Assembly: GCA_036273855.1 (NCBI GenBank)
Contig: DASUGU010000130.1
Location: forward strand, 124,001 to 188,000
Length of the DNA: 64,000 bases
Source of the DNA: DATEPR01 sp036273855
Lineage (GTDB): Bacteria; Actinomycetota; Actinomycetes; Mycobacteriales; Pseudonocardiaceae
Direction of reading: 5' to 3'
A program made the translations under genes and the position numbers. Positions 61,279 through 64,000 of this stretch are shown in pieces. How positions within the stretch are numbered: the first letter of the stretch is position 1; each line of letters begins with the position of its first letter. The notes under the pieces are model-generated. The model saw only the letters and a list, made by a program, of their open reading frames with translations. It searched no databases and was not told where the DNA came from.

Positions 61279-62570
61279 TGGTCGTCGAAGCGGGCCCGCA
61301 GGGCCGAGGTCAGCAGCCATGACGACGCCGATGCCATGACCACCGCCGGGATCGCGTCCACCCCGTTCGAACCGACCAGCAGCAGCGCGAACAACAGCGG
61401 CGCGAACAGCAGGTGCGTCATCGCGGCCATGCCCGCCGCCGCGCCGACCGCCACGGTCAGGGTGGGCGAGGTGTGGAACGCGGCCTCGGCGAGCGCGGCC
61501 ACGCCGACACCGACGAAGATCGCCGGGAACACCGGGCCGCCGCGGAAACCGCAGCCCAGGCACACCGCGTAGGCCAGACCCTTCCCGATCAGCAGGATCA
61601 GCACGATCACCACCGACTGCCGCATGACCAGCGCGGGTACCGACGCCTGGCCGGAGAACAGCACATCCTGCGGGTTCGCGCCCAGCGCCCCGGCGAGCAG
61701 CGCGATCAGGCCGGTGACCAGGCCGCCGCCGACCAGGAGGATCGGGAGCTTGCCGTGCGGCAGGGGAATCCCCTCGATCGCGGTACCCAGCCTGCGGATC
61801 CCCTCGATGACGACCGCGGCGACGAGTCCGATGCCGATGGCGATCAGCAGGTCCCCCGGGTGCAGGCCCTGATAGGCGGGCAGATCCGGCAACCGCAGGC
61901 CGGTCATGTGCAGGCCGCCCCAGGTGCCGAACCCGATGAAGATCACGTAGCCGATCGCGGCCGCCACCAGGCCGGGCAGCAACGCGGGCAACAGGGCCGA
62001 CCCGGCACCGACGCCGGCCTCGACCAGCAGCATCCCCGCGACGACCGGCCCGCCGAACAATGCCGAGATCGCCGAGAACGACCCGGCCGTGGACAGCACG
62101 GCCTTGCCGCTCGGGTCGTGCTTGGCCAGCGGCGCCACGGCCATGCCGATGACGGAGCCCAGCGCGATCAGCGGTGCCTCCGGGCCGAGCACCGCGCCGA
62201 ACACGAGCGTGCCGAGCGCTGCCAGCACCACGCCCGCGCCGTGGCTGACGGGGGTCGGCTTCGTGCTGAGGCCGCCCAGCGGGTTGTGACCGCCGTCGCC
62301 GGGCAGCAGCATCCGGGCCGCGATCACGATGCCCGCGCCGACGACCGGGTACCCGAGCACGAGATACCAGGGCGGGGACGACAGCCCCAGCGCGTGCGGC
62401 ACGTCGGTCCACAGGGCGTGTTGCAGCCAGTTGACCACGGCGAGGAACAGGGCCGCCAGGAACGCCGCCGGGATGCCGATCAGCGCCGCGAGCAGCACCA
62501 GGCGCAGGTAGTGCGCGCTACCGCCGCGGCCCTGTGACTGCTCGGTCTTCGTGGTGTCCGCGGGCGCCAT
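61275..62570 (-). CDS. CLC-family chloride/ion channel protein
   Basis: This 431-residue membrane protein of the CLC family has the conserved VLGPEAPLIALGS and GCGFRGGPVFPAIFVGVG segments that form the anion pathway, and ten or more hydrophobic stretches. The gating Glu lies in GPEAP. ATG 62570 is preceded by GGAGGGAGA; a longer GTG/ATG start at 62630 is less likely. It is coupled to the small membrane protein downstream. Confidence 0.9.
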   Translation of the reverse strand: MAPADTTKTEQSQGRGGSAHYLRLVLLAALIGIPAAFLAALFLAVVNWLQHALWTDVPHALGLSSPPWYLVLGYPVVGAGIVIAARMLLPGDGGHNPLGGLSTKPTPVSHGAGVVLAALGTLVFGAVLGPEAPLIALGSVIGMAVAPLAKHDPSGKAVLSTAGSFSAISALFGGPVVAGMLLVEAGVGAGSALLPALLPGLVAAAIGYVIFIGFGTWGGLHMTGLRLPDLPAYQGLHPGDLLIAIGIGLVAAVVIEGIRRLGTAIEGIPLPHGKLPILLVGGGLVTGLIALLAGALGANPQDVLFSGQASVPALVMRQSVVIVLILLIGKGLAYAVCLGCGFRGGPVFPAIFVGVGVAALAEAAFHTSPTLTVAVGAAAGMAAMTHLLFAPLLFALLLVGSNGVDAIPAVVMASASSWLLTSALRARFDDQ

Positions 62571-62651
62571 GGCGCTCTCCCTCCGGGCCGACACCCCAAC
62601 ATCGGTGCCGGGGACCCGCTGCGGTGTCACCCACCGCGAGTGAGATCACCA

Positions 62652-62670
62652 CTCGGCGGCAACCGCCGAG
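62652..62670. terminator. Perfect 8-bp stem-loop
   Basis: CTCGGCGG-CAA-CCGCCGAG is a perfect 8-bp hairpin with a 3-base loop, 49 bases past the methyltransferase stop and before the CLC gene. It is a likely terminator of the leftward methyltransferase transcript. Confidence 0.55.
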
Positions 62671-62718
62671 GCATTGTGTCCGCTTTGTCCGGTGACTGCC
62701 GGGCGACGCGCGCCCTGG

Positions 62719-63447
62719 CTACCGGATCACCTGCAGCACGGCGAGCACGGACTGCCCGAACGGGACCGGCGCGACCTTGTCGAGCACCCGGCTGACCGGA
62801 ACGAAGAAGCGGTCGTAGATGCCGACGAGGCGGCCGTCGGGCGACCCGTTCCCGCCCCGGCGCACGGCCGCCCACCAGGCCAGCCCGCCGATGAGGTTCA
62901 CCGCCCGGATGCTCTCCGGGCGTAGACCGGCGAGCAGGGCCACGTCCCGCAGGGTGCGCGGGGTGTAACGGCGGAAGTGGCCGACTTTGCGGTCGAACTC
63001 GCCGTAGAGCGAGGGAAACGCCGGCACCCACAGCACGATGTTGCCTCCGGGCCGCACCAGCCGGGCCATGCCGCGCAGGAGTGCCACGTCGTCGTCGAAG
63101 TGTTCGAGCACGTTGATGGCCAGTACCGAATCGACCTCGGCGATGTCGGCCTCGTCGACGTGGTCGAGGTCGAGCCGCTCGACCTCGAAGCCGGGCCGGT
63201 CCGCGAACTTCTCCCGCAGGAACGCGACCGCGTCCTTGTCGACGTCGGTGACCACGACGCGGTCCCGGCCCTCGAACAGCCCGGTGAACTCGCCGAGTCC
63301 CGCGCCGACCTCGAGCACGCTGCGCCCGCAGTGCTTGCTGATGAGGTTGTACTGGTAGCGGTGGTAGTTCGGCTTGCTCACCGCGCCCGCGGCTTCGATG
63401 GCCCGGCCGGTGGCGTAGTGGAAGGCACTTGCCGGTGTACTACTCAT
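62719..63447 (-). CDS. SAM-dependent methyltransferase
   Basis: This 242-residue class I methyltransferase has motif I VLEVGAGLGEFT, motif II VVVTDVDKDAV, and VLAINVLEHFDDDVALL. The C-terminal region (DRFFVPVSRVLDKVAPVPFG) is hydrophobic and may contact a lipid or membrane substrate. It starts at ATG 63447. The divergent partial gene begins at 63608. The substrate is unknown. Confidence 0.88.
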   Translation of the reverse strand: MSSTPASAFHYATGRAIEAAGAVSKPNYHRYQYNLISKHCGRSVLEVGAGLGEFTGLFEGRDRVVVTDVDKDAVAFLREKFADRPGFEVERLDLDHVDEADIAEVDSVLAINVLEHFDDDVALLRGMARLVRPGGNIVLWVPAFPSLYGEFDRKVGHFRRYTPRTLRDVALLAGLRPESIRAVNLIGGLAWWAAVRRGGNGSPDGRLVGIYDRFFVPVSRVLDKVAPVPFGQSVLAVLQVIR

Positions 63448-63607
63448 TCTCGGTGACCACTCCTGACGATATTGGGTGCCGCGAGGCGTGATCCTCGGAC
63501 CACGGGGCTGCGGTCATCAGTGTGCCCGATCCCGATCGGCGGCGACGCTGGGGAGCCGATCGGGCGCCGTCTGGCACGGGGTGGGTGGGCGCGGTACAAC
63601 GGAGGTT

Positions 63608-64000
63608 ATGGCGGGGCGTGTCGGGCGCCGTGACCCGCACCTGGCGGTGAAATGCGAGGTGCTGGTGCGGTATCTCGACGCGTGGACCCATCTCGTGCTG
63701 CGGTCGCAGCGGGGTGCCACGTTCGTCGCGGCCGGTGCCGCCGACTTCGTGGCGGACGCGTTGCGGGTGTTCGGTGAGTCCGCTGATCGGCTGGACGGGC
63801 GGCTGCGGATGGTGACCGTGGGGGCGGCGGAGCCGGGCGAATGGGGTGAGCCCCCGGCCGGCTTGGTGATGCGTTCGGTCGATGATCCCGACGACGTCGC
63901 CGTGGACGGGCCGGTGCTGGCGCACGTGGACGTCGTGGACGGCCCGCTCACCGAGGTGGACGCGTGGCGGCTGGTCGCCGCGCTCGGCCGGGGCAAGGCG
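63608..64000 (+). CDS. Hypothetical protein (3' truncated by window)
   Basis: An open frame of 131 codons starts at ATG 63608 after GGAGG at 63601 and runs off the window. Third codon positions are G/C-biased throughout, so it is coding. It opens HLAVKCEVLVRYLDAWTHLV, which faintly recalls the start of TcmP (three-Cys-motif partner) proteins, but the match is weak. The function is unknown. Confidence 0.6.
   Translation, partial: MAGRVGRRDPHLAVKCEVLVRYLDAWTHLVLRSQRGATFVAAGAADFVADALRVFGESADRLDGRLRMVTVGAAEPGEWGEPPAGLVMRSVDDPDDVAVDGPVLAHVDVVDGPLTEVDAWRLVAALGRGKA

Overview
The window is high-GC, densely coded DNA from an actinomycete. Almost every gene has strongly G/C-biased third codon positions, GTG starts are common and neighbouring genes often overlap by four bases (ATGA/GTGA). 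The N-acylamino-acid racemase at 51.8-52.9 kb reads very like the Amycolatopsis enzyme, with its catalytic residues at the same numbers, so a Pseudonocardiales host is my best guess (inference). I saw no rRNA, tRNA, CRISPR array, transposase or phage gene.

Layout. 0-11 kb: a nitrogen-compound catabolic block (YgeA-type amino-acid racemase fragment, P-loop NTPase with a C-terminal HTH, amidohydrolase, agmatinase-like ureohydrolase, nitrilase, NCS1 permease, PucR regulator). An AT-richer gene on the opposite strand, encoding a FIST sensor fused to a TIR domain, interrupts it at 4.05-6.03 kb. 11-20 kb: ArsR/SRPBCC pair, AraC regulator with divergent quinone oxidoreductase, macrolide-type glycosyltransferase, DUF4389 membrane protein, carboxylesterase and a secreted BNR-repeat sialidase-like protein. 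19.6-26.4 kb: a leftward run of eight genes, six of them overlapping (two ABC exporter ATPase/permease pairs and two kinase-fold phosphotransferases), followed by a nonapeptide-repeat protein and an RDD protein. 26.6-36.5 kb: a beta-L-arabinoside-type utilisation locus (secreted lectin/six-hairpin protein, GH127, sugar ABC importer, divergent LacI regulator, MBL hydrolase). 36.6-39.2 kb: a possible caspase-like peptidase, a tryptophan-rich acidic partner, and a DUF1152 protein.

39.2-57.2 kb is a coherent amino-acid/peptide salvage cluster: D-aminoacylase-like amidohydrolase, oligopeptide ABC importer with a fused permease-ATPase subunit, a prolyl-oligopeptidase fused to a class-C beta-lactamase-like domain, then M20 hydrolase, GNAT and N-acylamino-acid racemase. 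These last three match the published three-step route for irreversible D- to L-amino acid conversion. A serine hydrolase, a PucR regulator and an M24-fold protein with altered metal ligands complete it. 57.2-64 kb is ordinary chromosome: two YjbR-like proteins, an alpha/beta hydrolase-LuxR fusion, a flavin oxidoreductase with a hotdog protein, a CLC channel with a small membrane protein, a methyltransferase and a truncated gene at the right edge.

The most promising undescribed items are the FIST-TIR protein, the caspase-like/W-rich pair, the S9-beta-lactamase fusion and the two-exporter/two-kinase operon.
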